Positions 8,927 through 17,441 of a stretch of 64,000 nt of DNA are shown here, piece after piece. The position numbers and the translations under genes are program-made. The DNA is from JACKIC01 sp964543795 (GTDB lineage: Bacteria; Planctomycetota; UBA1135; UBA2386). Each line of letters begins with the position of its first letter. Position 1 is the stretch's first letter. The notes under the pieces were generated by a model, which ran no database searches, was not told the origin of the DNA, and saw nothing but the letters and a program-made list of their open reading frames with translations. Location of the stretch: positions 50,618-114,617 of the forward strand of contig CAZIZN010000016.1 of NCBI GenBank assembly GCA_964543795.1, in the 5' to 3' direction.

Positions 8927-10093
8927 ATGGCCCGGATCATTCTCATCGACGACGAGGTGCGTCTGCTCCAGACGCTCGCCCGCTTCCTCGAGAACCAGGG
9001 GCACGAGGTCGTGCGCGGCAGCAACTTCGCGGCGGTCTCCCAGCATCTGTGGCCGGGCAAGTTCGAGATCCTCGTCACCGACATCGTGATGCCGGAGTTC
9101 GACGGCATGAAGGTGCTGTCCGAGGTGGTGCAGACCCGTCTCTGCCAGGAGCCGGTCATCCTGATCACCGGGGAGCCCAACCTCGAGACGGCTTCCGAGG
9201 CGGTGCGTCGCGGTGCGTTCGACTACATCAGCAAGCCGGTGACCAAGGACAAGCTGCTCGAAGCGGTGCAGCGCGGGTTGCGGCACGTGCAGCTGCTGCG
9301 CGAACGCGACCGCGCCCGCAGCGTCGAGCTCGAAGTGCTGCGCAATCTCGCGATCCTCGGCGAGTCGGCCTCGGTGCTGACGCACGAGATCAGGACGCCG
9401 ATCACGAGCCTGCGCCACGCGCTGCGCGCCGTCGGCCAGAAGCTGGGCATCGAGGACAAGGTGCTGATCGAGGAGTTCGTCGGCAACCTGAACCGGATCG
9501 AACGCATGCTGGGTCAGACCCTCTCGTTCGCCAAACCGCTGGCGCTGGCGCGCGAGTCGACGGCATTGGCTGCCCTGGTCTCGCGCTGTGTCACCGAACT
9601 CGGCCGGCTCGAGATCATGGCGGGCATGAGCGTCGAGGTCCGTTGCGAGCCGGGGCTGTGCGCCAACGTCGACCCGGAGCGCTTCGGCGAGGTGATCACC
9701 AACCTGCTGCGCAATGCCGCCGAGGCGTGCCAGGGGCACGGCCACATCGAGGTGCTCGGCTACAGCCGTGCCGACAAGGTCGTGCTCGAGGTCGTCGACG
9801 ACGGCCCCGGCGTGCCGGCCGAGCGCCGCGACGAGATCTTCAAGCCGTTCCGCAGTTCCAAGGACTACGGTACGGGCATCGGCCTCGCCTACTGCCGCAA
9901 GGTGATCGAGTCGCACGGTGGTGCGATCCGACTCGTCGACCGGCCGGGTGCAGGCGCGTGTTTCCACATCGAGCTGCCCGCGACCTACGCGGACCGCACG
10001 GTGTCGTCGGACCCGGCGTCGGCGGCGCGGGCCGTCGAGCCGACTGCCATGCCCGGAGCGTTCCGCACGCCTGACACCCCAAACCAATCATGA
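8927..10093 (+). CDS. Receiver-histidine kinase hybrid protein
   Basis: A 388-residue protein begins with a receiver domain (residues 1-120; IDDE, phospho-acceptor Asp52 in TDIVMPEFDG, Lys in SKPVTK) and continues with a HisKA domain (LTHEIRTPI, His153) and an ATPase domain (NLLRNAAEA, DDGPGVP, GTGIGLAYCRK). There are no membrane segments, so it acts in the cytoplasm. The start ATG at 8927 gives the receiver domain its normal first strand (MARIILIDDE). It is divergent from the FixL-like gene (166 bp between them) and its stop overlaps the next regulator by ATGA. The context suggests a phosphorelay FixL to hybrid to NarL-type regulator, but the order of transfer is an inference. Confidence 0.88.
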   Translation: MARIILIDDEVRLLQTLARFLENQGHEVVRGSNFAAVSQHLWPGKFEILVTDIVMPEFDGMKVLSEVVQTRLCQEPVILITGEPNLETASEAVRRGAFDYISKPVTKDKLLEAVQRGLRHVQLLRERDRARSVELEVLRNLAILGESASVLTHEIRTPITSLRHALRAVGQKLGIEDKVLIEEFVGNLNRIERMLGQTLSFAKPLALARESTALAALVSRCVTELGRLEIMAGMSVEVRCEPGLCANVDPERFGEVITNLLRNAAEACQGHGHIEVLGYSRADKVVLEVVDDGPGVPAERRDEIFKPFRSSKDYGTGIGLAYCRKVIESHGGAIRLVDRPGAGACFHIELPATYADRTVSSDPASAARAVEPTAMPGAFRTPDTPNQS

Positions 10094-10755
10094 CCGAGAA
10101 GCAATCCATCAAGTTGGTGCTCATCGACGACCAGGCGATGGTGCGCGCCGCGTTCCGCTCGCTGCTCGAGCGCGTGTCGCACTTCCAGGTCGTCGGCGAT
10201 GCCGGCAGCGCACGGGAGGGCATCGAACTCGTCGAGAAGCTGCGGCCCGACGTCGTCGTGCTCGACATCACGATGCCCGGACTCTCGGGCATCGATGCCG
10301 TGACGCCGCTGAAGAAGGTCTCGCCGCACACGCGTGTGCTGATGGCCTCGCAGCACGAAGGCACCAAGTTCGTCCAGCAGGCGCTCCAGGCCGGCGCCGA
10401 CGGATACCTGTCGAAGGACAGCGAGCCCGAGGAACTGGCCCTCGCGATCGAGTCGGTCTGCCGCGGCGACTCGTATCTGTCGCCCAAGGTGGCCAACGGC
10501 ATCATGGCCCGAGCCGTGCGCGGCGAGGTGTCGGTGCAGGCCGAGAACAGCGCCCTGGGTGTGCTCACGCCGCGCGAGCGGGAGGTCTTCCAGCTGCTGG
10601 CCCTCGGCAAGGCCAACAAGGAAGTCGCCGCGTTGCTGGACCTGTCCCTGGGCACCGTGAAGAAGCACCGCGAGAACCTGCAGCGCAAGCTCGATTGCCA
10701 CTCGGCTGCCGAACTCGCGCGGCTCGCCATCCGCGAGGGCCTGCTCAACGTCTGA
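10090..10755 (+). CDS. NarL/FixJ-family response regulator
   Basis: A 221-residue protein has a receiver domain (IDDQ, phospho-acceptor Asp59 in VLDITMPG, Lys in LSKDS) and a C-terminal LuxR-type helix-turn-helix starting at LTPREREVFQLLALG and ending near residue 215. The start overlaps the hybrid kinase stop by four bases, so the two are made together. With a FixL-like kinase in the same locus, this is the best candidate for a FixJ-like activator of the cco operon. No binding site for it is obvious in the short region upstream of ccoI. Confidence 0.88.
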   Translation: MTEKQSIKLVLIDDQAMVRAAFRSLLERVSHFQVVGDAGSAREGIELVEKLRPDVVVLDITMPGLSGIDAVTPLKKVSPHTRVLMASQHEGTKFVQQALQAGADGYLSKDSEPEELALAIESVCRGDSYLSPKVANGIMARAVRGEVSVQAENSALGVLTPREREVFQLLALGKANKEVAALLDLSLGTVKKHRENLQRKLDCHSAAELARLAIREGLLNV

Positions 10756-10820
10756 CCCGGCGATCCGGCCCGCCGGGGTCGGCGATCGGCCCTGGAGCCG
10801 TCGCCGAGGATCGCCCGGAC

Positions 10821-11264
10821 TCAGGCCGGATGCCGGACCGTCATGACCGGGCACGTCGCCGCGCGAACGACCTTCTCCGCCGTGCTGCCGAGCAGCATGT
10901 GCATGATGCCCGAGTGGCCGTGGGTGCCGATCACGATCAGGTCGGCCGCCGTCTCCTTCGCGCACTCGAGGATCGCGAGATGGCTCGCGCCGTCGCGCAG
11001 TTCGGTGCGCACCTTGACGTGCTTGTCGAGCTGGCCGGCGAGTTCGGCCAGCTCCTGCTTCGCGCGCGCGTGGATCTCCTCGCGGAGGTTCGGGAACGCG
11101 GTCACGGTGCCGAAGCTGCGCATGGGGTAGGTCATGTCCGGGATCACGTGCAGCAGCACGACTTCCGCGGCGTAGGACGAGGCCAGGTCGACGGCGTAGT
11201 CGATGGCGTGGCGCGCCGTGGGGGAGAAGTCGGTCGGGCAGAGGATGCGGCGGATCTTCGTCAT
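10821..11264 (-). CDS. Universal stress protein (UspA family)
   Basis: A 147-residue single-domain protein has the USP start ILCPTDFS, HVIPDM in the second strand, and the ATP-binding pattern G-x2-G-x9-GS in GTHGHSGIMHMLLGS. Family members bind ATP and respond to starvation or respiratory stress, with no defined reaction. The ATG at 11264 gives the normal family length; a longer frame upstream adds an unrelated proline-rich leader. It converges on the response regulator (65 bp apart). Nearness to oxygen-sensing genes fits a role in low-oxygen or redox stress, but this is inference. Confidence 0.9.
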   Translation of the reverse strand: MTKIRRILCPTDFSPTARHAIDYAVDLASSYAAEVVLLHVIPDMTYPMRSFGTVTAFPNLREEIHARAKQELAELAGQLDKHVKVRTELRDGASHLAILECAKETAADLIVIGTHGHSGIMHMLLGSTAEKVVRAATCPVMTVRHPA

Positions 11265-11473
11265 GGCTGGACCGGTGGCAGCGTGCGCTGCCGAGGGGTG
11301 CCGGTTAGCGAATCCCGCCCCGGCGACAGCGGCAAGGGGCTCTTGTTCCCATCGTGCGCCGGGCGGTCCGGCGACGATCGCCGCCTGGACCGCGGCGCCC
11401 GGGAGGTGGTCCGTGGACCTTGTGTCCGATGGGCTTCCCTCGGCGGCCGTCGCGGGCCTAAGGTGCATCGCTC

Positions 11474-12331
11474 ATGGAACTCGAACCCGAGGGCATCGTG
11501 CCTCCTGACTCCGACGTGCTCGACGGTCGCGATCCGGTGCTCCAGCGCATCGAGGCGATGCTCGACGAGGACCGGTGCGAAGAGGCCCTCGAGACCATCC
11601 AGCAGGAGCTCGAGGCGGGTCGGGGCAACGAACTGGACCTGACCTTCCTCGCCGGCGATGCCTACCTTGCGCTGCGGCGGGCCAAGGAGGCCGAACAGCA
11701 GTTCCGCGCCGTGCTGGAGCGCGACCCCGACTGTCCGTCCTCCCGCTGCTGGCTGGCCCTGTCGCTGTTCTTGCAGTGGCGGTTCGACGAGGCCGAAGTG
11801 GCCGCCAAGGCGGCGCGCGATCTGCCCGACGCGATCGCCGACGCCCACGCCGTGTACGGCGCCCTGCTCGAGCGGCGCGGCGCGTTCGAGGAGGCGGAGG
11901 CGTGTTTCCTGCGCGCCGCGGCGATGGCGCCGGACAAGCACTTTCCGCCGGTGCGCCTGGCGCGGGCCGAGTTCGATCGCGAAGTGCGCAAGGCGGCTCG
12001 CAAGCTGCCGCGCCAGTTCCGGCAGGCGCTGGACCGCGTGCCCGTGGTCGTGCAGGACGTGCCCGACGTCTCGCTGGCCGACGACGACGACGGTGGGGAG
12101 GTTGGGCCCGACATCCTGGGACTCTTCGTCGGCGTCCCGTTGCCCGAGACCAGCGAGTTCGACGGGCCTGAGCTGCAGCCCAACACGATCTACCTGTTCC
12201 AGCGCAATCTCGAGCGCGCCGGGCGCGACCGCGACGACCTGATCGAGCAGGTGCGCATCACGCTCTGGCACGAACTGGCCCACTACCTCGGTTTCGAGGA
12301 AGAGGACATGGAGGGTCTCGGTCTCGAGTGA
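11474..12331 (+). CDS. TPR-repeat protein with C-terminal zincin-type metallopeptidase domain
   Basis: A 285-residue protein has about four TPR-like helical repeats in residues 20-165 and a C-terminal domain that reads LGLFVGVPLPE, NTIYLFQRNLE and then WHELAHYLGFEEEDMEGLGL. That last stretch matches the HExxHx8-10 layout of the Zincin_1 (PF06262, formerly DUF1025) family of small zinc peptidases. Standalone family members are about 120 residues, so the TPR part is an added interaction module. There is no signal peptide, so it should be cytoplasmic. Its substrate is unknown. It is divergent from the stress protein gene (209 bp) and converges on the ATP-grasp gene. Confidence 0.78.
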   Translation: MELEPEGIVPPDSDVLDGRDPVLQRIEAMLDEDRCEEALETIQQELEAGRGNELDLTFLAGDAYLALRRAKEAEQQFRAVLERDPDCPSSRCWLALSLFLQWRFDEAEVAAKAARDLPDAIADAHAVYGALLERRGAFEEAEACFLRAAAMAPDKHFPPVRLARAEFDREVRKAARKLPRQFRQALDRVPVVVQDVPDVSLADDDDGGEVGPDILGLFVGVPLPETSEFDGPELQPNTIYLFQRNLERAGRDRDDLIEQVRITLWHELAHYLGFEEEDMEGLGLE

Positions 12332-12338
12332 CCCGGGA

Positions 12339-13550
12339 TCAGCGCGCGTCGGCCTTCACGGTCTCGCCGAGGTAGGTCATCAGTTCGCGCAGACGGTCGT
12401 AGTCCTCGTGTCGCAGGCGGAACCAGGTGTTCACCAGCCATCCCTTGTCGAGGCCCTTCGTGGGGGTGCCCGGCGGCGGCACCTCCTTCTCGTAGATCCA
12501 GGGGCCGCAGCGTTGCATCGCTTCCTCGAGGCCGCGGTGTCCGGTGTAGACCCCGTCCTTGCTCGGACGGATCTGGATCGAGCCCGCGGCGAAGCGCCGG
12601 CTCGGGCGCTGTTCGGCCGGTCGACCGAGGATTGCCAGCGCCCATTCGCGGTAGACGTCGAAATCGTTGGCGACTCCGTACATGTCCCAGATCTTCTCGC
12701 CGGCCGGCCGTGCGCCGATCTCCGAGAACTTGAGTCCCTTGGGGCCGAAGAACCACTCCATGTGCGTCGCGGCGCGGCACAGGCCGAGCGCCTTCGTGAC
12801 CTTGCGGTTGAGTTCGCGCACCTCCTCGTAGCCGCCTTGCTCGATCCGGTTGGTGACGGCGATCTGTGGCGAGATCCAGCGGTGCTGGGCGGCCTCGAGG
12901 CAGCCGGGGAAGTAGTGTGCGGCGAACTCGTGGCGGACACCTTCGTCGCCGAGCATGCTGTCGAAGAACCCTTCGTGGCCCTCGATGAACTCCTCGATCG
13001 CGACCGGCCGCTCGGCGGTCGGTGCGAGTTCGCGGATCGCCTCGTCGAGTTCTCCGGCGGTGCCGCAGCGGTAGGTGCGCAAGGATCCGAAGCCCGCGCG
13101 CGGCTTGACGATCAGTGGATACCCTTCGCGCTCGGCGAAGGCATGCGCCTCGGCGGCGTCGGCTGCCGCGGCGGACTGGGCGCACGGGATGCCGTGCTGG
13201 CGCAGGAAGTCCTTCATCGCCACCTTGTCGCGGCACAGCTTCGCCGTGGCGACCGAGAGGCCCGGAACACCGAACCGTTCACGCAGGATCGCAGCAGGCT
13301 CCACGAGCGGTTCGTCGATCGTCTCGATCCGATCGAACGTGCCGAGTTCCTGCGCCGCCTTGCGCAGGTCCTCGCCGCCCATCAGCCGCGCGCAGGTCCG
13401 GTAGCCGTCGATGTGGCGCCGGGCCGCGGGGGAGAGCTTCGCGAGCGGCGCCGGACCGATCGCAGAGACCTTCGCGCCGAGGTCCTTCAGGGCCCGCAGG
13501 AACCCGTGGTTGTAGACGTGCGTGTCGGGCGCGAGGAAGAGAACGTGCAT
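12339..13550 (-). CDS. ATP-grasp domain protein (carboxylate-amine ligase-like)
   Basis: A 403-residue protein (start MHVLFLAPDTHVYNHGF at ATG 13550) has an N-terminal Rossmann-like part and then an ATP-grasp fold: KLCRDKVAMKDFL, YPLIVKPRAGFGS for ATP binding, EEFIEGHE, and FSEIGARPAGEK with metal-binding Glu and Asn/Arg positions. Such enzymes join a carboxylate to an amine or thiol through an acyl-phosphate. The substrate is not visible from the sequence. It converges on the TPR-zincin gene with 7 bp between stops and lies upstream-adjacent to dtd, asnB and glycosyltransferases. A longer start nine codons upstream is possible but weaker. Confidence 0.82.
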   Translation of the reverse strand: MHVLFLAPDTHVYNHGFLRALKDLGAKVSAIGPAPLAKLSPAARRHIDGYRTCARLMGGEDLRKAAQELGTFDRIETIDEPLVEPAAILRERFGVPGLSVATAKLCRDKVAMKDFLRQHGIPCAQSAAAADAAEAHAFAEREGYPLIVKPRAGFGSLRTYRCGTAGELDEAIRELAPTAERPVAIEEFIEGHEGFFDSMLGDEGVRHEFAAHYFPGCLEAAQHRWISPQIAVTNRIEQGGYEEVRELNRKVTKALGLCRAATHMEWFFGPKGLKFSEIGARPAGEKIWDMYGVANDFDVYREWALAILGRPAEQRPSRRFAAGSIQIRPSKDGVYTGHRGLEEAMQRCGPWIYEKEVPPPGTPTKGLDKGWLVNTWFRLRHEDYDRLRELMTYLGETVKADAR

Positions 13551-13626
13551 CGCGGGGTCTCCATCATGCCCCATGTCGGGCGGGCGACCAAGACAGCGGG
13601 GCCGCTGCTTCCGATGGCCAGGGCGG

Positions 13627-14094
13627 CTAGGGCGAGGGGCGCGGCACGACCTTGCCGCCGCGCACGGTCAGGATCAGCGTGACCGGTCCTTCGTTCGCCG
13701 ATTCGACGAGCATGCCGGCGCCGAAGCGGCCCGTGGCGACCTCGTATCCCTCGGCGCGCAGCAGCTCCGCCACGCGCAGGTAGAGGCGCTCGGCTTCGTC
13801 CGGTGCCGCCGCCGCCGTGAAGTCCGGTCGGTTGCCGTGCCGCAGTTCGGCGGCGAGCGTGAACTGGCTCACGACCAGGAACGCACCGCCTGCCTCGCGC
13901 ACCGAACGATCGAGCGGCGTGCGGCCGGGGAAGAGCCGCAGGCCCGAGAGCTTGCGGGCCGTCGCCGCCGCATCGGCCTCGGTGTCGCCGCGTTCGGCGC
14001 ACAGCAGCAGGAGCGCGCCTTGCGCGACGCTGCCCACGACCTCGTCGCCGACGAGCACGCGGGCCGACCGGACTCGCTGCACGATGGTGATCAC
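13627..14094 (-). CDS. dtd: D-aminoacyl-tRNA deacylase
   Basis: A 155-residue protein spans the whole DTD family length. It begins MITIVQRVRSARV, has the catalytic motif SQFTLAA (about residues 83-89), and the second motif NEGPVT near residue 138, where the Gly-cis-Pro pair reads the chirality of the substrate. The enzyme hydrolyses D-amino acids wrongly attached to tRNA. It is followed by asnB 30 bp upstream on the same strand, so the two may be cotranscribed. Confidence 0.93.
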   Translation of the reverse strand: MITIVQRVRSARVLVGDEVVGSVAQGALLLLCAERGDTEADAAATARKLSGLRLFPGRTPLDRSVREAGGAFLVVSQFTLAAELRHGNRPDFTAAAAPDEAERLYLRVAELLRAEGYEVATGRFGAGMLVESANEGPVTLILTVRGGKVVPRPSP

Positions 14095-14124
14095 GGCCGG
14101 TCGAGCCTCGTCGCGTCTGGAGCC

Positions 14125-16041
14125 TCAGGCAAGGCGGACATCGTGGTCGCGGCACCAGCGCAGCAGCGCATAGATCGACCAGACACGCGACCAGTAGATC
14201 CCCTTGCTGCCGTCGAGGAACGCCTGCCACAGTTGCCCGACGGCCGCCGGATCGAGGCCGGCACGGTGGCACTGCGCCGGGTCGCGCAACGTGCCGTCGA
14301 GCTCCGCGCGCAGCGAATCGCGGCACCAGCGGTCGAACGGCAGGGTGAACCCGGATTTGCGGCGGTCGAACAATCCGGCGGGCAGCTGGGGCATGCCCAG
14401 TTCGCGCAGGATGCGCTTCTTCGGGCGCGTGAAACGTTCGGCGGGCGGCAGGGCCAGCGTCGCCGCCAGCACCTCCTTGTCGACGAGCGGCAGGCGCACC
14501 TCGAGCGAGGACGCCATCGCCGCGGCATCGGTGTCGCGGAGCAGTCGCTGGCCGAGGAACATGCGCAGTTCGAGGTTGCTCACCGAAGCGGGACCCTGGT
14601 CGATGCGCAACCGCTCGAGCACCGCGAACTCCTCGCGCGGGACGCCGAAGGTCTCGAACAGCGAGTATCCGGGGCGCAGGGCGCTCAGGAAGTCGCGGCG
14701 GAAGAGCGCGTACTGGGTCTGGTAGCCGGCGAGCAGGTCCTCCCCGTAGGCCAGCGTCTCGGCGAGCTTGCCGTATCGCACCTGCTGACCGATCGCCGCG
14801 GTGCTGTGGGCCAGCAGCGGGCGGAGGCAGCGGCCGAGGGCCGCGCGCACGCCGCGCGGCAGCCAGCACAGCCGGCGCACGGCCCGCGCCATGCGCGGCA
14901 GGTTGTCGAAGCTGGAGTAGCCGCCGAACAGTTCGTCACCGCCGGTGCCGGCCAGCGCGACCGTGACGCCGGCCTCGCGTGCCGCGCGCGAGACGAAGTA
15001 GGTGTTCACCCCGTCGAACGTCGGCTGGTCGATGCTGCCCAGGGCGCGATCGAGGCCCCGGACGAAGTCCTGTTGGGAGAGGTGCACCGCGCGGTGCTGT
15101 GTGCCCAGGAGTCGCGCCACCTCCGCGGCATGGTGGGACTCGTCGAACTCCCCTTCCGCGAAGGCCAGGACGAACGTGCGCACGTCCGCCGTGGCGCGTT
15201 TGCCGAGGGCTGCGACGGCGCTCGAGTCGATGCCGCCGCTGAGGAACACGCCGACGGGCACGTCGGCGATCAGGTGCTGTTCGACGGACCCTGCGAGCGC
15301 TGCGCCCAGACGTTCGCGGGCGTCGGGTTGCGGCGACGGGGCGGGAGGCGCCCACCACGTGCCGGTGACGGCTCGCAGGTCCGCCAGCGACACGCGCATG
15401 CTGGTGGCCGGCTGGAGCAGCTCGATGCCGGCGACGATGGTCGTGGGACCGGCGACGAAGCCGTTCCAGAGATAGGAATCGATGCCTCCGGGGGCCGCGT
15501 GCCGCGGCACGAGGCCGCTGGCCAGCAGGGCCCGCAACTCGGACGCGAACAGCAGGGTCGCCGCCCCGCGACGGTCGCGCACCCGCGCCGTGTAGAGCGG
15601 CTTCATGCCGAACTGGTCCCTGACCAGCAGCAACTCGCGGTTCGCGGGCTCCCAGAGTGCGTAGGCGAACATGCCCCGGAAGTGCGTCGGGGCGCCGTCG
15701 CCGAACTGGCGGTGCGCGGCGAGCAGTACCTCGGTGTCCGTGCCGGTGCGGAACTCGTGGCCGTTGCCGCAGAGCCGCGTGCGCAGCTCCTGGAAGTTGT
15801 AGACCTCGCCGTTGTAGCAGATGACGGCGCCGTCCGGCCCGTGCATGGGCTGACTGCCGGCGGCCGACAGATCGAGGATGGACAGGCGGCGGTGCAGCAG
15901 CAACACGCCGCGATCGCCGTCCGACCATTCGAATTCGCCGTCGGCGTCGGGGCCGCGGTGCTGCAGCGCCGCGCTCACGCGCCGCATCGCCGCCCGAACC
16001 GTGTCATCCAGGTGGCCGATGGCCCCGACGATGCCGCACAT
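14125..16041 (-). CDS. asnB: Asparagine synthase (glutamine-hydrolysing)
   Basis: A 638-residue enzyme starts MCGIVGAIG at 16041, so that Cys2 becomes the N-terminal glutaminase nucleophile; a start 21 codons earlier would bury it. The N-terminal Ntn glutaminase domain (RLSILDLSAAGSQPM, CYNGEVYNFQELR) is followed by the synthetase domain with the PP-loop SGGIDSSAVA near residue 263. It makes asparagine, or amidates another acceptor, with ATP and glutamine. Beside several glycosyltransferases, this type is often part of surface-polysaccharide clusters instead of amino acid supply. It is divergent from the GT2 gene. Confidence 0.93.
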   Translation of the reverse strand: MCGIVGAIGHLDDTVRAAMRRVSAALQHRGPDADGEFEWSDGDRGVLLLHRRLSILDLSAAGSQPMHGPDGAVICYNGEVYNFQELRTRLCGNGHEFRTGTDTEVLLAAHRQFGDGAPTHFRGMFAYALWEPANRELLLVRDQFGMKPLYTARVRDRRGAATLLFASELRALLASGLVPRHAAPGGIDSYLWNGFVAGPTTIVAGIELLQPATSMRVSLADLRAVTGTWWAPPAPSPQPDARERLGAALAGSVEQHLIADVPVGVFLSGGIDSSAVAALGKRATADVRTFVLAFAEGEFDESHHAAEVARLLGTQHRAVHLSQQDFVRGLDRALGSIDQPTFDGVNTYFVSRAAREAGVTVALAGTGGDELFGGYSSFDNLPRMARAVRRLCWLPRGVRAALGRCLRPLLAHSTAAIGQQVRYGKLAETLAYGEDLLAGYQTQYALFRRDFLSALRPGYSLFETFGVPREEFAVLERLRIDQGPASVSNLELRMFLGQRLLRDTDAAAMASSLEVRLPLVDKEVLAATLALPPAERFTRPKKRILRELGMPQLPAGLFDRRKSGFTLPFDRWCRDSLRAELDGTLRDPAQCHRAGLDPAAVGQLWQAFLDGSKGIYWSRVWSIYALLRWCRDHDVRLA

Positions 16042-16205
16042 AGGCCGAAGGCTAGTGTGCGTGGCCCGCGGTGCAACCTCGCCGGCGACCAACGCGGGCG
16101 GCACTCCCGCCGTTCCAACCGCGCGGCGCAGCCCGCAGTTGCGGCGAGGCTCCTGCCACGTAGCATCCAGCGCGCCGCGGCGCAGCGATCGCTCGGCAGC
16201 GCCAC

Positions 16206-17162
16206 ATGTCTCGCCGATACGTGCTCATCACCCCGTGCCGCGACGAGGCGGAGTTCCTGCAGACCACGATCGACTCGATCGCGGCGCAGACGGTGCCGCC
16301 TACCCTGTGGGTGGTCGTCGACGACGGCTCGACGGACGCCACGCCGCAGATCCTCGAGCGGGCGAAGGCCAGGCTGCCGTTCCTCCGGGTCGTGCAGCGT
16401 GCCGACCGCGGGGCTCGCGCTGTCGGACCGGGAGTCGTCGAAGCGTTCTACGCCGGGCTCGAATCCATCGACCTGGATCAGTTCGACTACCTCTGCAAGC
16501 TCGACGGCGATCTGGAGCTGCCGCCGCGCTACTTCGAGCGTTGCCTCGAGCGGTTCGAGGCGGATCCATGGCTCGGGAACCTCTCCGGCAAGCTCTACCT
16601 GCGAGAAGGCGATCGTCTCGTCGAGGAGCGCACCGGGGACGAGAACGCCGTGGGGCCGGCCAAGCTCTACCGTGTCGCGTGCTTCCGCGACATCGGCGGT
16701 TTCGTGCGGCAGGTGTCGTGGGACGGCATCGACGGCCACATGTGTCGCATGCGCGGCTGGATCGCCAGTTCGGTGCACGACTCCGAGATGCAGATCATCC
16801 ACCTGCGCCTCATGGGCAGCAGCCAGCACAGCATCTGGGTCGGTCGGCTGCGCTGGGGACGCGGCAAGTACTTCATGGGCTCGGCGCTCTACTACGTGGC
16901 TGCGGTTGCGCTCTACCGTCTGTTCGAGCGGCCGTTCGTGGTCGGTGGCGTGGGGATCTTCTGCGGCTACCTCGCGGCGTGGTGGCGCGGTGATCGGCGG
17001 CACGAGGATCCGGAGTACCGCCGGTTCTTCCGCCGCTTCGAGCTGTCGTCGCTGTTGCGCGGGAAGCGCAACACGCTGCAGCGTTACAACGAACGGGTGC
17101 GGCGCGAGTGGCCGCGCCCGGGCGCCGGTGCCGAGCACCGGGACACGGCCCGACCGGCCTGA
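16206..17162 (+). CDS. Family 2 glycosyltransferase with C-terminal membrane segments
   Basis: A 318-residue protein has the GT-A start YVLITPCRDEAEFLQ, the nucleotide-sugar motif VVDDGSTD (about 36-43), CKLDGDLELP (DxD, about residue 97), and acceptor-side WDGIDGHM and RLMGSS. Two hydrophobic stretches near residues 230-265 anchor it to the membrane. It probably adds a sugar to a lipid-linked or surface glycan. Sugar and acceptor cannot be told. It is divergent from asnB with 164 bp between the starts, a likely two-way promoter region. Confidence 0.86.
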   Translation: MSRRYVLITPCRDEAEFLQTTIDSIAAQTVPPTLWVVVDDGSTDATPQILERAKARLPFLRVVQRADRGARAVGPGVVEAFYAGLESIDLDQFDYLCKLDGDLELPPRYFERCLERFEADPWLGNLSGKLYLREGDRLVEERTGDENAVGPAKLYRVACFRDIGGFVRQVSWDGIDGHMCRMRGWIASSVHDSEMQIIHLRLMGSSQHSIWVGRLRWGRGKYFMGSALYYVAAVALYRLFERPFVVGGVGIFCGYLAAWWRGDRRHEDPEYRRFFRRFELSSLLRGKRNTLQRYNERVRREWPRPGAGAEHRDTARPA

Positions 17163-17441
17163 GGCTTCGCCGGGCCCGCTGTCCGAAAGCCGCCGACGCT
17201 TGCCGGTCGCCGGCGGATTTCGGGGCCATCCCACAGCATCAGTGCGTAGGTGCGGCGTCTCGTTCCGTCCCATGCCCTTGTCATCGATCGTTTCGCACGA
17301 CGCGTGCGGCGCGGGTCTCCATCTGGGAGCCGTCGGCCGAACGGTCTCGAGTCGTGACCGAGGGAAGCCGATCCCCTTCCGACGATCGCGGCGCGCCGCG
17401 TCCGGTCGAACGACCCTCGCGGGGCGAGACAAGCAACAGCC

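Noticed and set aside
7822..10074. Plus-strand frame opposite FixL-like and hybrid kinase genes
   Set aside because: It has no motif, and both overlapped genes are convincing.
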